A stretch of 64,000 nucleotides of DNA from JAVVHH01 sp964657565 (GTDB lineage Bacteria; Pseudomonadota; Alphaproteobacteria; Acetobacterales; Acetobacteraceae). Positions 18,324-25,954 of the stretch are shown piece by piece. A model generated the notes under the pieces. It made no database searches and was not told the origin of the DNA. It saw nothing but the letters and a program-made list of their open reading frames with translations. Position numbers and translations under genes: made by a program. Numbering within the stretch: the first letter of the stretch is position 1; every line of letters begins with the position of its first letter. The stretch is taken from contig CAZZVQ010000011.1 in assembly GCA_964657565.1 (NCBI GenBank), forward strand, positions 11,125 through 75,124, read 5' to 3'.

Positions 18324-20510
18324 TCAGCGTTGCGCGAGGCGGAAATACATGTCGGTGAGGCGGGCTGGGAGGTCCTCGAGGCGGCGGACGAGCATGGTGT
18401 TGTGGCGGCCGAAGATGGTGGGGCCGGAGCCGGCATCGGTCGGATCCATGACGATGCCGTAGACGTCGATGCCGCGCTGGCGGAGGTCAAGGATGGCGCG
18501 GCGCGCGTCTTCGACGAGTTCGGCCGGGTTCGCGACGTCGATGTCCGATGGCTCGCCGTCGGTGAGGACTAGGACGAGTTTGCGCGTGGTGGGGAGCGGG
18601 GCGAGTTCGGCGCCGGCGTGGCGCAGGGCGGCGCCGACGCGGGTGGACAGGCCCGATTGCAGCCCGGCGAGCCGCTCGAGGACGATCGGCGCGAACGGTT
18701 CGGCGAAGTCCTTGAGGCGGGTGACGCGGATGTCGTCGCGGCCGGCGGAGGCGAAGGAACGCAGCGCGAAACGGTCACCGCGGGCGTGCAGGGCGGCGGC
18801 GAGCGCAGCGGCGGCGCGGCGTTGGACGTCGAGGATGGTGAGGCCGGTGGGCGTTCGGGCTGCGGTGGATTGGGAGCTGTCCAGGATCAGCAGGGTGGCG
18901 AGGTCGCGGCCGGTGGGAGCGCGATCGCGGTAGAGGCGAGGGTCGGGTGCGAGGCCGGTGCGGCGCGCGGTGACGGCGGCGATGGCGCGGTCGAGGTCGA
19001 GGTCTTCGCCGTCCTCGTGCGGCGGGCGGCGGCGGCGGGGGCCGATCGCGACGCTGCGGATGAGACGGGCGAGGTCGGCGTGCAGGCGCGGGTCGGTTGT
19101 GTCGGTGACGGGCCGGCGGAGGGGGATTGCGTCGCGGATGGTGACCCAGTCGGGGCGAAGGGTGCGGGCGGCGGCGTCCCACTCGGGGTAGGTGGCGAGG
19201 ATCGCGGCGCGGTCGTCTTGGCCGGCGTCGCGGGCGCGGGGGGCCGGGTCAGGGTCCGGCGTGTTGCGGGCGGTGTCGACGGAGAGGGCGAGACTATCGT
19301 CGGGCGTTTCGGGCAGGTCCCAGAGGTGCATGTTGTCGTCGCGATAGGCGGGGTCGACGACGTAGGTCTTGGCGTTGAACTGGATACGCATCTGGCCGAG
19401 ATCGTTGCCGAGCAGGCTGCCGATGGTGCGGCTGATGGTGGGGTCGTTTGGATCGGCGGCGGCGAAGAGGCTGCGGCCTTTGTCGACGAAGCCGTCCGGG
19501 TCGGCATAGGCCGGGTCGAGGAGAGCGCGGGCGAGGCGCGCGAGCAGGCTGAGGGCGATCCGGTTGCCGCTTGGGGTGGCGATGTGAAACGGGGACCAGA
19601 GCGCGCGCAGGCCGGGGAAGCGGGCGATGGCGAGGGCCTCGACGCGGGCATCCTCGATGAGGCCGACCAGGACGCGCTGGATTGGGCGGAGCGAGGCGAT
19701 CGGGAGCAGGACCGGGGGTGCGGTCAGGTGGGCGTGCGCGTGGGCGGCGGCGGCGCGATAGAGCGGGGCGATGCGGTCGGGAGACGTGCCGGGGTAGCTG
19801 GCGGGCAGGATGACGGTGCCGGACGCGATGGTAGGGCGGGTCAGGGTGCCCTGGGGAGCGGGCGGAAAAGCGCGCAGCCGGGGCGTGCCGCCCCAGAGGC
19901 CGGCGACGAAGGCGGTGAGCATGCGCTCGGTCTCGGCGAATCCCTGCGTGTCAGGACGGCGCGCGAGCAGCGCGTCGGCGAGCGGGTCGGAGCCGGTGAA
20001 GAAGGCGACGCGGCGGCGCTTATCCGTCGCGGTCGCTTTCAACCCGGCGGCGACGAAATCGACAAAGGCGGCGTCGTCTCCGCTGGCGAGGAGATAGGTC
20101 AGGCGGGCGGCGACGGGGGCGACCACGTTCGAGGCTTCGCGCGCTAGGCGAGCCATGGCGTGCCACCACTGGTGGATGCCGGCGGGGCCGAGGAGGCGCG
20201 TCGCGGTGGGGAGCGCCTGCAGGCAGGCAAGGGCGGCGCGGGCGCCGGCGTGACGGCAGATGTCGGCGGCAGCGATGCCGGCGGCCGGGTTGGGCGGGTC
20301 GAGGCGCCAGAACGCCTCCATAGCGGGAATACCGGCGTGAACGCGGGCGAGCTCGAGCGTCGCGGCGGCCCAGGCGCGCTGAAGGGCCGGGTCGGCGCGC
20401 GAGATCGTGCGCCAGGCGATGGCGAAGCCCGGGCGGAGCGCGTCGCGGTCGCGGACGAGGCGGTGGACGAGGTCGAGATCGGTGACGAGGCGGGTGGCCG
20501 TCTCGCTCAA
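18324..20510 (-). CDS. VWA-domain protein of the NorD/CbbO/CobT type
   Basis: A 728-residue protein. The C-terminal 200 residues are a von Willebrand A domain with a MIDAS motif DSSQS (TLLILDSSQSTAART), the distal LRSFASAGRDD and the LVLTDGEPSDIDV strand. The N-terminal 500 residues are helical, with an acidic/arginine-rich linker (RRRRPPHEDGEDLDLD). Such proteins work with MoxR-type AAA+ ATPases as remodelling or metal-insertion chaperones. The start is TTG overlapping the ATPase stop (TTGA). Because no NO reductase or RuBisCO genes are present, norD/cbbO cannot be assigned; proximity to cbtAB raises a CobST-like cobalt role. Confidence 0.85.
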   Translation of the reverse strand: MSETATRLVTDLDLVHRLVRDRDALRPGFAIAWRTISRADPALQRAWAAATLELARVHAGIPAMEAFWRLDPPNPAAGIAAADICRHAGARAALACLQALPTATRLLGPAGIHQWWHAMARLAREASNVVAPVAARLTYLLASGDDAAFVDFVAAGLKATATDKRRRVAFFTGSDPLADALLARRPDTQGFAETERMLTAFVAGLWGGTPRLRAFPPAPQGTLTRPTIASGTVILPASYPGTSPDRIAPLYRAAAAHAHAHLTAPPVLLPIASLRPIQRVLVGLIEDARVEALAIARFPGLRALWSPFHIATPSGNRIALSLLARLARALLDPAYADPDGFVDKGRSLFAAADPNDPTISRTIGSLLGNDLGQMRIQFNAKTYVVDPAYRDDNMHLWDLPETPDDSLALSVDTARNTPDPDPAPRARDAGQDDRAAILATYPEWDAAARTLRPDWVTIRDAIPLRRPVTDTTDPRLHADLARLIRSVAIGPRRRRPPHEDGEDLDLDRAIAAVTARRTGLAPDPRLYRDRAPTGRDLATLLILDSSQSTAARTPTGLTILDVQRRAAAALAAALHARGDRFALRSFASAGRDDIRVTRLKDFAEPFAPIVLERLAGLQSGLSTRVGAALRHAGAELAPLPTTRKLVLVLTDGEPSDIDVANPAELVEDARRAILDLRQRGIDVYGIVMDPTDAGSGPTIFGRHNTMLVRRLEDLPARLTDMYFRLAQR

Positions 20511-21307
20511 GGGAGGCAGGCGGACACGACGGCGTCCAGGGCGTCGCGCATGTCGGTGTCGTCGGTGAGCGGCAGGACGATGCCGGCGCGCAGGGCGTCG
20601 CGCATGGGGATGCCGGCGGCGGCGAGGCTGCCGGCATGGATGAGCATGCGGGTGGAGGCGCCCTCGCCGAGGCCGCGGCCACGCAGATTGCGGGTGCGGG
20701 CGGCGATGTCGACGAGGATTGCGGCGATCTCGGCGGCGATGCCGGCTTCGCGCGCGACGATGGCGGCCTCGGCGGCCGGTTCCGGGTAGGTAAAATCGAT
20801 GGCGACGAAGCGCTGCTTGGTCGACTCCTTGAGGTCCTTCACGGCGCTCTGGTAGCCGGGGTTGTAGGAGACGACGAGCAGGAAGTCGGGGTGGGCCTGG
20901 ACGAGCTCGCGGTTGCGATCGAGCGGGAGCACGCGGCGGTTGTCGGCGAGCGGGTGGATGATGACGGTGGTGTCCTGCCGGGCCTCGACGATCTCGTCGA
21001 GGTAGCAGATGGCGCCGTGGCGGACGGCGGTGGTGAGCGGTCCGTCGGCCCAGACGGTGCCGCCCGCATCGAGCAGGAAGCGGCCGGCGAGATCGGCGGC
21101 GGTCATGTCCTCGTGGCAGGCGACGGTGATGAGCGGGCGCCCGAGATCGAACGCCATGGTCTCGACGAACCGGGTCTTGCCGCAGCCGGTAGGACCCTTG
21201 AGCATGATCGGAAGCCTGCGGGCGGCGGCCGCGGCGAAGAGCGCGGCCTCGTTGGCGGCGGGCTGATAGAACGGCCGCGCCGCCAGACGGTACGCAGCGA
21301 GGTCCAT
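20507..21307 (-). CDS. MoxR-type AAA+ ATPase (CbbQ/NirQ/NorQ/CobS-like)
   Basis: A 266-residue ATPase with Walker A KGPTGCGKTRFV near residue 37, Walker B ICYLDEIVEAR and a sensor/arginine-finger region ending in LTDDTDM. The ATG at 21307 gives the canonical MDLAAYRLAARPFYQP start; the longer frame runs antiparallel to cbtA sequence and is rejected. It is translationally coupled to the VWA gene and starts eight bases after the cbtA stop. The pair probably acts as an energy-dependent metalloenzyme maturation complex. Confidence 0.9.
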   Translation of the reverse strand: MDLAAYRLAARPFYQPAANEAALFAAAAARRLPIMLKGPTGCGKTRFVETMAFDLGRPLITVACHEDMTAADLAGRFLLDAGGTVWADGPLTTAVRHGAICYLDEIVEARQDTTVIIHPLADNRRVLPLDRNRELVQAHPDFLLVVSYNPGYQSAVKDLKESTKQRFVAIDFTYPEPAAEAAIVAREAGIAAEIAAILVDIAARTRNLRGRGLGEGASTRMLIHAGSLAAAGIPMRDALRAGIVLPLTDDTDMRDALDAVVSACLP

Positions 21308-21314
21308 CGCCGGA

Positions 21315-22177
21315 TCAGCGCACCAGCGTTGCCAGGCGGCCACCCAGGCCCGGGTCGCGCTGCGGTGCGAGCAGCCGCTCGGCGGCGAAGCCGAAGACCA
21401 CGCCGAATGTGCTCCACATGACGAGTTGCAGACCCATCGAGGCGAGGCGGAAGTGCCACAGGACGGTGGCGGGGAAGTCGGACGGGACCTCGTCAATCGC
21501 GGGCAGGATGATCGCCGCGGCAATGATGACGGCGACGTAGGCACCGAGCGCGGACAGGGTAGCGGTCCAAGCGTCGGTCCGTTCGACCAACTTGGTGCGC
21601 AGGACGATCGCGCCGACCGTGGCGGCAACGGAAATGGCGATCATGATGAAGTAGAGCGCTGTGCGGTGGGCGATGGTGTCGGGTTCGCCGACAGCCGGCG
21701 GGTTGGAGGGATAGATGATCATCGGCACGACCGAGATGGCCAGGAAACCAGCGGCGGCGAGGAGTGCCGCCACGGCTCGAGGCCGGGCTGAGCCGAGGCG
21801 GCCGAAAGCATAGGCGAAGACGAGGGCGAACAGGCCACCAAAGGCGGTGCCGTATACGGCGACCCCGGTCAGCAGGCCGATGCCTGACTGCGTGCTGCGG
21901 CTGAACAGCTCGGGCTCCGGCTCCTCTGCCGAGGCGAGAGCGTGGTCATGCGCATGACCAGNNNNNNNNNNCCCGCGGCGGCATGGTCGTGGCCCGGGGC
22001 GGCGTGATCAAGCAAGGCTTGATCGTGGGCAGATTGGGCCTTGGCGGCATCTGCGGCGGCCTCGAAGGCGATGGCGCGGTCGACGCTCGGCTCGCCGAAC
22101 ACTTTGCCGAACGTGAACATCAACAGCCCGGCGAGCAGGCCAACGAGCATGCCGCGGATGAGAAGAGAGCGCGCCAT
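21315..22177 (-). CDS. cbtA: CbtA, cobalt transporter subunit, interrupted by an assembly gap
   Basis: The N-terminus (MARSLLIRGMLVGLLAGLLMF..FGEPSVDRAI) and the C-terminal half (GVAVYGTAFGGLFALVFAYAFGR ... WSTFGVVFGFAAERLL) are in different frames on either side of ten Ns. Both belong to the same membrane protein of roughly 280-290 residues. The Ns fall in a histidine-rich loop (HDHAAA before, HAHDHA after), where repeats likely defeated assembly. CbtA with CbtB is a predicted B12-linked cobalt importer. The ATG at 22177 follows GGAGG. The frame break reflects the gap rather than a demonstrated mutation. Confidence 0.85.
21962..21971. other. Assembly gap (10 Ns)
   Basis: Ten consecutive undetermined bases lie inside cbtA, in a stretch coding for His/Asp/Ala repeats. 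The true length is unknown. Confidence 0.99.
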
Positions 22178-22236
22178 TCATGACCTCCGGTCGGGGCGGA
22201 GCGGGTCAGTAACCCGCTCCGGACGGTGTGTGGATG

Positions 22237-22443
22237 TTAGTGGCAGGGGAAGCCGAGCAGATGGCGCGCATCGTGGACGAATTCATGCACATACATGCCC
22301 TTGAACAGCGAGGTGGCGCCCTCCTCGGCACCGACGAAATACAGCGCGAGCAAGAACAGGGCGCCGAAAATGGCCCACGGCATGAGTTCGCGAACCGGAA
22401 TTGGCGCGGCGATCGCGCCGGGGGACAAGGCTAGGTCAGACAT
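22237..22443 (-). CDS. cbtB: CbtB, cobalt transporter subunit
   Basis: A 68-residue single-span protein: a hydrophobic helix (LMPWAIFGALFLLALYFVG) followed by the CbtB C-terminal motif HEFVHDARHLLGFPCH, whose histidines probably bind the metal. I chose MSDLALSP (22443), which has AGGAGA seven bases upstream; three nearby upstream in-frame starts are possible. It is first in the cbtB-cbtA-AAA-VWA-hydrolase run. No cobalamin riboswitch core was recognisable in the 215 bases upstream. Confidence 0.88.
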   Translation of the reverse strand: MSDLALSPGAIAAPIPVRELMPWAIFGALFLLALYFVGAEEGATSLFKGMYVHEFVHDARHLLGFPCH

Positions 22444-22622
22444 CGTCATTCTCCTCGTGTCCATCGAAAGCACCGCGACTCATTTCGCAGTGCGACAACA
22501 TCCATCTCGAATCGTGGTTGCAGACTGCCAGATCCAGCGTGAAACGATCCAGGCTGGGGATCATGCGCCGGCCGCGACGGCATTGGCGGGGCCGGTAATC
22601 CGTCTACTGGTCAAGACTAGGA

Positions 22623-22638
22623 AGTGCGGTCCCGCACT
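22623..22638. promoter_or_regulatory. Perfect inverted repeat between cbtB and the histidine phosphatase-like gene
   Basis: Arms AGTGCGG and CCGCACT are separated by two bases, and an AT-rich TATAAATA precedes the plus-strand ATG at 22659. The tiny loop makes a DNA operator more likely than an RNA hairpin. It lies in a divergent intergenic region of 215 bases with no other clear element. Confidence 0.4.
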
Positions 22639-22658
22639 GTCAAACATATAAATACATC

Positions 22659-23234
22659 ATGTCCATTCAATTGACCCTGGTCTCTCAGGCAGCCACTTCA
22701 GCGACGCGCCTGGCCGCCTTCGCGACGGATGATCCGCTCGATGCGGCAGGGTTGGAGGCGGCGCAGCTTGTGGCAAGGACCATCCGGCGGGTCGATGCAG
22801 CGTGGTCGAGCCCGGCGCAAGCGGCCCGCGAGACGGCGGCAGCGCTGGGACTGACGGCGCGCGAGGAACCAGCGCTGCGGGAGATCGATTACGGCGATTG
22901 GGCCGGGCGGACGATGGACGAGGTCGGCCAGACGGACCCGGCGGGCTTCGCCGCGTGGCTGGCCGATCCGTTTTCAGCGCCGCACGGTGGCGAAAGCATT
23001 GACAGGGCGGTCGCGCGAACGGCGCAGTGGATGGGTTCGCTCGATCAGGAGGCCGCGCGTGTCGTTGCCGTCAGCCATGCCAGCATCATTCGCGCGGCGA
23101 TCGTCAGCGCCCTCGATGCGCCGCTCACCGCCTTCTGGCGCATCGATGTCCCGCCGCTCTGCCGTGCCAGCCTCCAGCAGCGCGGGCGAGTGTGGACGTT
23201 GCGCTGGGTGGGGCCGATGCAAAGCGTGGGCTGA
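22659..23234 (+). CDS. Histidine phosphatase superfamily protein, catalytic RHG motif lost
   Basis: A 191-residue protein with the phosphoglycerate-mutase-like outline: REIDYGDWAGR, PHGGES and VSHASIIRAAI are recognisable. The N-terminal RHG/RHA motif that carries the phospho-accepting histidine reads SQA (LTLVSQAATSATR), so the usual phosphatase chemistry should be lost. The position beside cbtAB suggests CobC-like ancestry or a cobalt-linked non-catalytic role. It starts at ATG 22659 downstream of the inverted repeat. Confidence 0.8.
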   Translation: MSIQLTLVSQAATSATRLAAFATDDPLDAAGLEAAQLVARTIRRVDAAWSSPAQAARETAAALGLTAREEPALREIDYGDWAGRTMDEVGQTDPAGFAAWLADPFSAPHGGESIDRAVARTAQWMGSLDQEAARVVAVSHASIIRAAIVSALDAPLTAFWRIDVPPLCRASLQQRGRVWTLRWVGPMQSVG

Positions 23235-23255
23235 CCGCGCGGGACGTGGCTGAGC

Positions 23256-23804
23256 ATGCCGTTTGCGCTGAACCTGACGCCGGATCCCGAGGCATCGCTG
23301 GGCGTGGAGCGCGTGTTGGCCGGGCTGCCGGCGTTAGGGATCGGCGAGGAGCAACTCGTTACACAGTATGGGCCGTGCGTCACGTTGCTGGTCGTCGAGG
23401 ACAGCGTGCATCCGGACGACTTGCTGGAGATGCTGCGACGGCACGTGCTGCGGACGGCGCCGATCCCGCTGACGCTCGTCGAGCCCTGCGTCATCCCGGG
23501 CAATCCACCGACGCTGAGCCTACGCGCGGCTCCGGCGCAGGCGCTATTGACGTTGCACAACGCGATGTTCCGCAGCGTGCCCGAACAGGCGGTGCACCTG
23601 CATTACCGGCCGGCTTATTGGCAGCCGCACCTGAAGCTCGCCAACGTGTCGGCAGACCCGGCGGTGTCGCGCACATTCGTCGAGCGGATGGCCGCGAACT
23701 GGGTGCCGCTGCAGGGCTGGCTGGTCGCGTTCGAGGCGGTCCATTATCCGCCGGTCGAGGCGATCTGGCACGGGCGATTGCTGCCTGCGCTTGATGGGGC
23801 TTGA
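23256..23804 (+). CDS. 2'-5' RNA ligase / 2H phosphoesterase-like protein with degenerate motifs
   Basis: A 182-residue protein with the LigT-like duplicated layout. The first motif, normally H-x-T, reads YGPCVTLLV (Cys for His); the second reads PHLKLAN (Lys for Thr). Loss in both halves argues against cyclic phosphodiesterase activity. It lies 21 bases after the histidine phosphatase-like gene and overlaps the next gene by about ten bases, so the three form an operon. Confidence 0.7.
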   Translation: MPFALNLTPDPEASLGVERVLAGLPALGIGEEQLVTQYGPCVTLLVVEDSVHPDDLLEMLRRHVLRTAPIPLTLVEPCVIPGNPPTLSLRAAPAQALLTLHNAMFRSVPEQAVHLHYRPAYWQPHLKLANVSADPAVSRTFVERMAANWVPLQGWLVAFEAVHYPPVEAIWHGRLLPALDGA

Positions 23805-24495
23805 GGATCGAGCGCTTCAGGAAATGCTGGCCCGGGTCATTCCGCCAGCATTGGCGCGGCTCGCGGTTGGGACAGTGTCTGGCGAGACGGTCGCCACGTT
23901 CGATCTGCTCAACCCGACGATGCTCGCGCGGGTGCTGAGCCCCGAGTCACGGGATCGGCGGGCGGTGGTGTCCGTCTGGGCATTGGAGGCGTTCGAGACG
24001 GTGTTGCCGCCGGTGATCGCCGCGGCCGTGCTGTTGGAGCGGGTGCCGGATGCTGAGGTGGGATGGGTGATCGGGAAAGACCGGGTCACCGGGTTGCGGG
24101 CACGGGCTTGGAATGAGGAGAGCTTCGCCGCGTTCGCGGTGGGGGTGCTGGCACCGTTCGTGGCGATCGTGGCGGAACGGGGCGGCGTGTCGCAGCGGGT
24201 GCTGTGGAGTAACGCAGGACATATCGTCGAGGCGTTCCTGGGAATGATCGAGCGGGAAGCCGGGATTTCGGCGGGGAGCGCGGCCATCCGGGAGTTGCTC
24301 GCGAGACCGGTGGTGGCCGGCGTAACGAACGGGCTGTTCGCGCCAGTGCGATATGTGGATGGGCAGCGGTTCAGGCGCGTGTGCTGCTTGCGGTTCCTGG
24401 TGCCGTCTTGGCGAATTTGCCTGATCTGCCCGTTGCCACAGGGGCATGCCGGCCGGAACCGGGGTGACCCTCCCCTGGCCGAGGGGAGGGATTAG
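23794..24495 (+). CDS. FhuF-like siderophore-iron reductase/[2Fe-2S] protein
   Basis: A 233-residue protein ending with the FhuF cysteine pattern CC-x10-C-x2-C (VCCLRFLVPSWRICLICPL). The body has FhuF-like SVWALEAFETVLPPVIAAAVLL, LWSNAGHIVEAFLGM and LFAPVRY. FhuF proteins reduce ferric siderophores at the cytoplasmic face using an unusual [2Fe-2S] cluster. No siderophore receptor or transporter lies nearby, so the physiological substrate is unclear. I chose the ATG at 23794; a TTG at 23791 would add one residue. The last 20 residues overlap a terminator hairpin. Confidence 0.8.
   Translation: MGLEDRALQEMLARVIPPALARLAVGTVSGETVATFDLLNPTMLARVLSPESRDRRAVVSVWALEAFETVLPPVIAAAVLLERVPDAEVGWVIGKDRVTGLRARAWNEESFAAFAVGVLAPFVAIVAERGGVSQRVLWSNAGHIVEAFLGMIEREAGISAGSAAIRELLARPVVAGVTNGLFAPVRYVDGQRFRRVCCLRFLVPSWRICLICPLPQGHAGRNRGDPPLAEGRD
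24468..24490. terminator. Bidirectional terminator-like hairpin between fhuF-like gene and amiE
   Basis: Arms CCCTCCCCT and AGGGGAGGG enclose five bases. It sits at the shared 3' ends of convergent genes and overlaps the end of the FhuF-like coding region. There is no T-tract, so strength is uncertain. Confidence 0.55.
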
Positions 24496-24498
24496 GGG

Positions 24499-25530
24499 TC
24501 AGCGGTGTGTGACGGCGGGGATGCCTTCGATGGGGCATTCGGGCGTCCCGACGGTGGTGCGGGTCATGGCTTCGACCATCTCGCGGGTGGCTTCCGGATC
24601 GGCGATCCAGCGCTTGTAGAAATCGTAGGGGCAGGCTGCCTCGCCCTTGTCGCCCTCACCGGAGTTGATCATGCCGGTGTAGCCGCGGTGGACCAGTTTG
24701 AAGAGGTGGTTCTCGGACTGCATATTGGTGCGAGCGTCGCGGATGAGCGACGTCGAGAGCGCCGCGTACTGGATGCCGTATTCCTCGGTGCCGCATTCGC
24801 CCAACGTGCGGCCATCGAAGCCGATGATCGAGGAGTGGCCGAAGTAGGAATAGACGCCGTCGAAGCCGGTGGCGTTGGCGACGGCAACGTAACAATTATT
24901 GGCCCAGGCCATCGACTTGGACATCAGGATCTGCTGTTCCTTGGCCGGATACATATAGCCCTGGCAGCGGATGATGAGTTCGGCGCCACGCATGGCACAG
25001 TCGCGCCAGATCTCGGGATAGTTGCCGTCGTCGCAGATGATGAGGCTGATCTTCAGGCCCTTGGGACCGTCGGAGACGTAGGTGCAGTTGCCGGGATACC
25101 AGCCTTCGATCGGCACCCAGGGCATGATCTTGCGATATTTCTGCACGATCTCGCCCTTGTCGTTCATCAGGATTAGCGTGTTGTAGGGAGCTTTCTTCGG
25201 GTGTTCCTCGTGACGCTCGCCGGTCAGCGAGAAGACGCCCCAAACCTTGGCGGTGCGGCAAGCTTCGGCAAAGATCTCGGTTTCGTCGCCGGGGATCGAA
25301 GCCGCGGTTTCGTACATCTCCTTGCTGTCGTACATGATCCCGTGGGTGGAATATTCTGGGAAGATGACGAGGTCCATTCCGGGTAGGCCAGACTTCATGC
25401 CGATCAACATGTCGGCGATCTTCTTGGCGTTGTCGAGAACCTCTGCCTTGGTGTGTAGGCGCGGCATCTTATAGTTCACGACCGCGACGCCTACGCTGTC
25501 CTTGCTGCTAGAGATATCCCCGTGGATCAT
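24499..25530 (-). CDS. amiE: Aliphatic amidase AmiE
   Basis: A 343-residue nitrilase-superfamily amidase that hydrolyses short aliphatic amides to acid and ammonia. It begins with GDISSS and VGVAVVNYKMPRLHT, as in Pseudomonas AmiE. The catalytic triad falls at the classical numbers: Glu59 (FPEYS), Lys134 (KYRK) and Cys166 (IICDDGNYPE). Length and continuous similarity argue for a functional enzyme; AmiF-type formamidase is a less likely alternative. The start has AGAGAAGG about 12 bases upstream. The leader carries an antitermination-like arrangement, and amiC/amiR lie 6-8 kb away, separated by the tubulin-like genes. Confidence 0.95.
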   Translation of the reverse strand: MIHGDISSSKDSVGVAVVNYKMPRLHTKAEVLDNAKKIADMLIGMKSGLPGMDLVIFPEYSTHGIMYDSKEMYETAASIPGDETEIFAEACRTAKVWGVFSLTGERHEEHPKKAPYNTLILMNDKGEIVQKYRKIMPWVPIEGWYPGNCTYVSDGPKGLKISLIICDDGNYPEIWRDCAMRGAELIIRCQGYMYPAKEQQILMSKSMAWANNCYVAVANATGFDGVYSYFGHSSIIGFDGRTLGECGTEEYGIQYAALSTSLIRDARTNMQSENHLFKLVHRGYTGMINSGEGDKGEAACPYDFYKRWIADPEATREMVEAMTRTTVGTPECPIEGIPAVTHR

Positions 25531-25587
25531 GCTTTCGTGTCCTTCTCTAAGTAACTAGTTGCAATTGCAGAGGTTATGCTAGCAGTC

Positions 25588-25609
25588 AAAAGGCATGCAA
25601 CAGCACGCC
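25588..25609 (-). terminator. Intrinsic terminator in the amiE leader (candidate attenuator)
   Basis: On the minus strand a seven-base stem GGCGTGC/GCATGCC (one G-T pair) with loop TGTT is followed directly by TTTT. It lies about 60 bases upstream of the amiE ATG. In Pseudomonas the amiE leader contains a terminator that AmiR overrides; an amiR-like gene is present here, so attenuation is a strong inference. Confidence 0.65.
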
Positions 25610-25631
25610 TCAACTCTGCGATAGCGACCGG

Positions 25632-25649
25632 CGCAACGGCATTGTTGCG
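25632..25649 (-). promoter_or_regulatory. ANTAR-target-like hexaloop hairpin in the amiE leader
   Basis: On the minus strand a perfect six-base stem CGCAAC/GTTGCG closes the hexaloop AATGCC, with A at loop position 1 and G at position 4, the known ANTAR recognition signature. It lies 22 bases upstream of the terminator stem. A second hairpin, expected in the full motif, is only imperfect (loop AGAGTT with a mismatched stem) between this one and the terminator. Confidence 0.55.
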
Positions 25650-25843
25650 TCGCCGATTTAACCATTGCTCGAACGTAGACACTGGCGTGCCCCCAGTTCA
25701 AGACCTGATTTCACCGGCGCATCTGCCACTCGCAATCCTGTTATGAATTTCGCGCTTGACTTACCCGGCTGAGACTTGGCACGCTGCCGTCTAGAATTCG
25801 GTCGCCGTCCCACGGATCACCAAAGTCGCTGATCCTCCGAATT

Positions 25844-25859
25844 AGGCCTTTGTCGGCCT
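25844..25859 (+). promoter_or_regulatory. Hexaloop hairpin upstream of first tubulin-like gene
   Basis: Stem AGGCC/GGCCT closes the loop TTTGTC. It has G at loop position 4 but not A at position 1, so it is at best a diverged ANTAR-type element. It lies about 95 bases upstream of the ATG at 25955. Confidence 0.3.
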
Positions 25860-25954
25860 GTCTTATGACAATTTGAAATTATTGCGGGGTCAGTAGCTGC
25901 TTGGCAGTCTCTGTATCGCATTACTTTGCTCGTACACCTAGAACAGGAGTATCG

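Larger units (their letters stand above)
25531..25954. other. Divergent regulatory region between amiE and the first tubulin-like gene
   Basis: This is 424 bases with lower GC than the flanks and no coding frame of note. The minus-strand half carries an A1/G4 hexaloop hairpin and a terminator in the amiE leader (separate entries). The plus-strand half has another hexaloop hairpin and a Shine-Dalgarno AGGAG before 25955. No perfect sigma54 site was found. Confidence 0.6.

Noticed and set aside
20507..21628. 373-codon version of the AAA+ protein
   Set aside because: The extra N-terminal 107 residues are antisense-like sequence overlapping cbtA in another frame; ATG at 21307 gives the family start.
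22444..22658. Possible cobalamin riboswitch upstream of cbtB
   Set aside because: Conserved core elements and a B12-box-like segment were looked for by eye on both strands and not found.
25741..25800. Sigma54-like TTGGCACG sequence near 25776
   Set aside because: The -12 element does not match TTGC at the required spacing.
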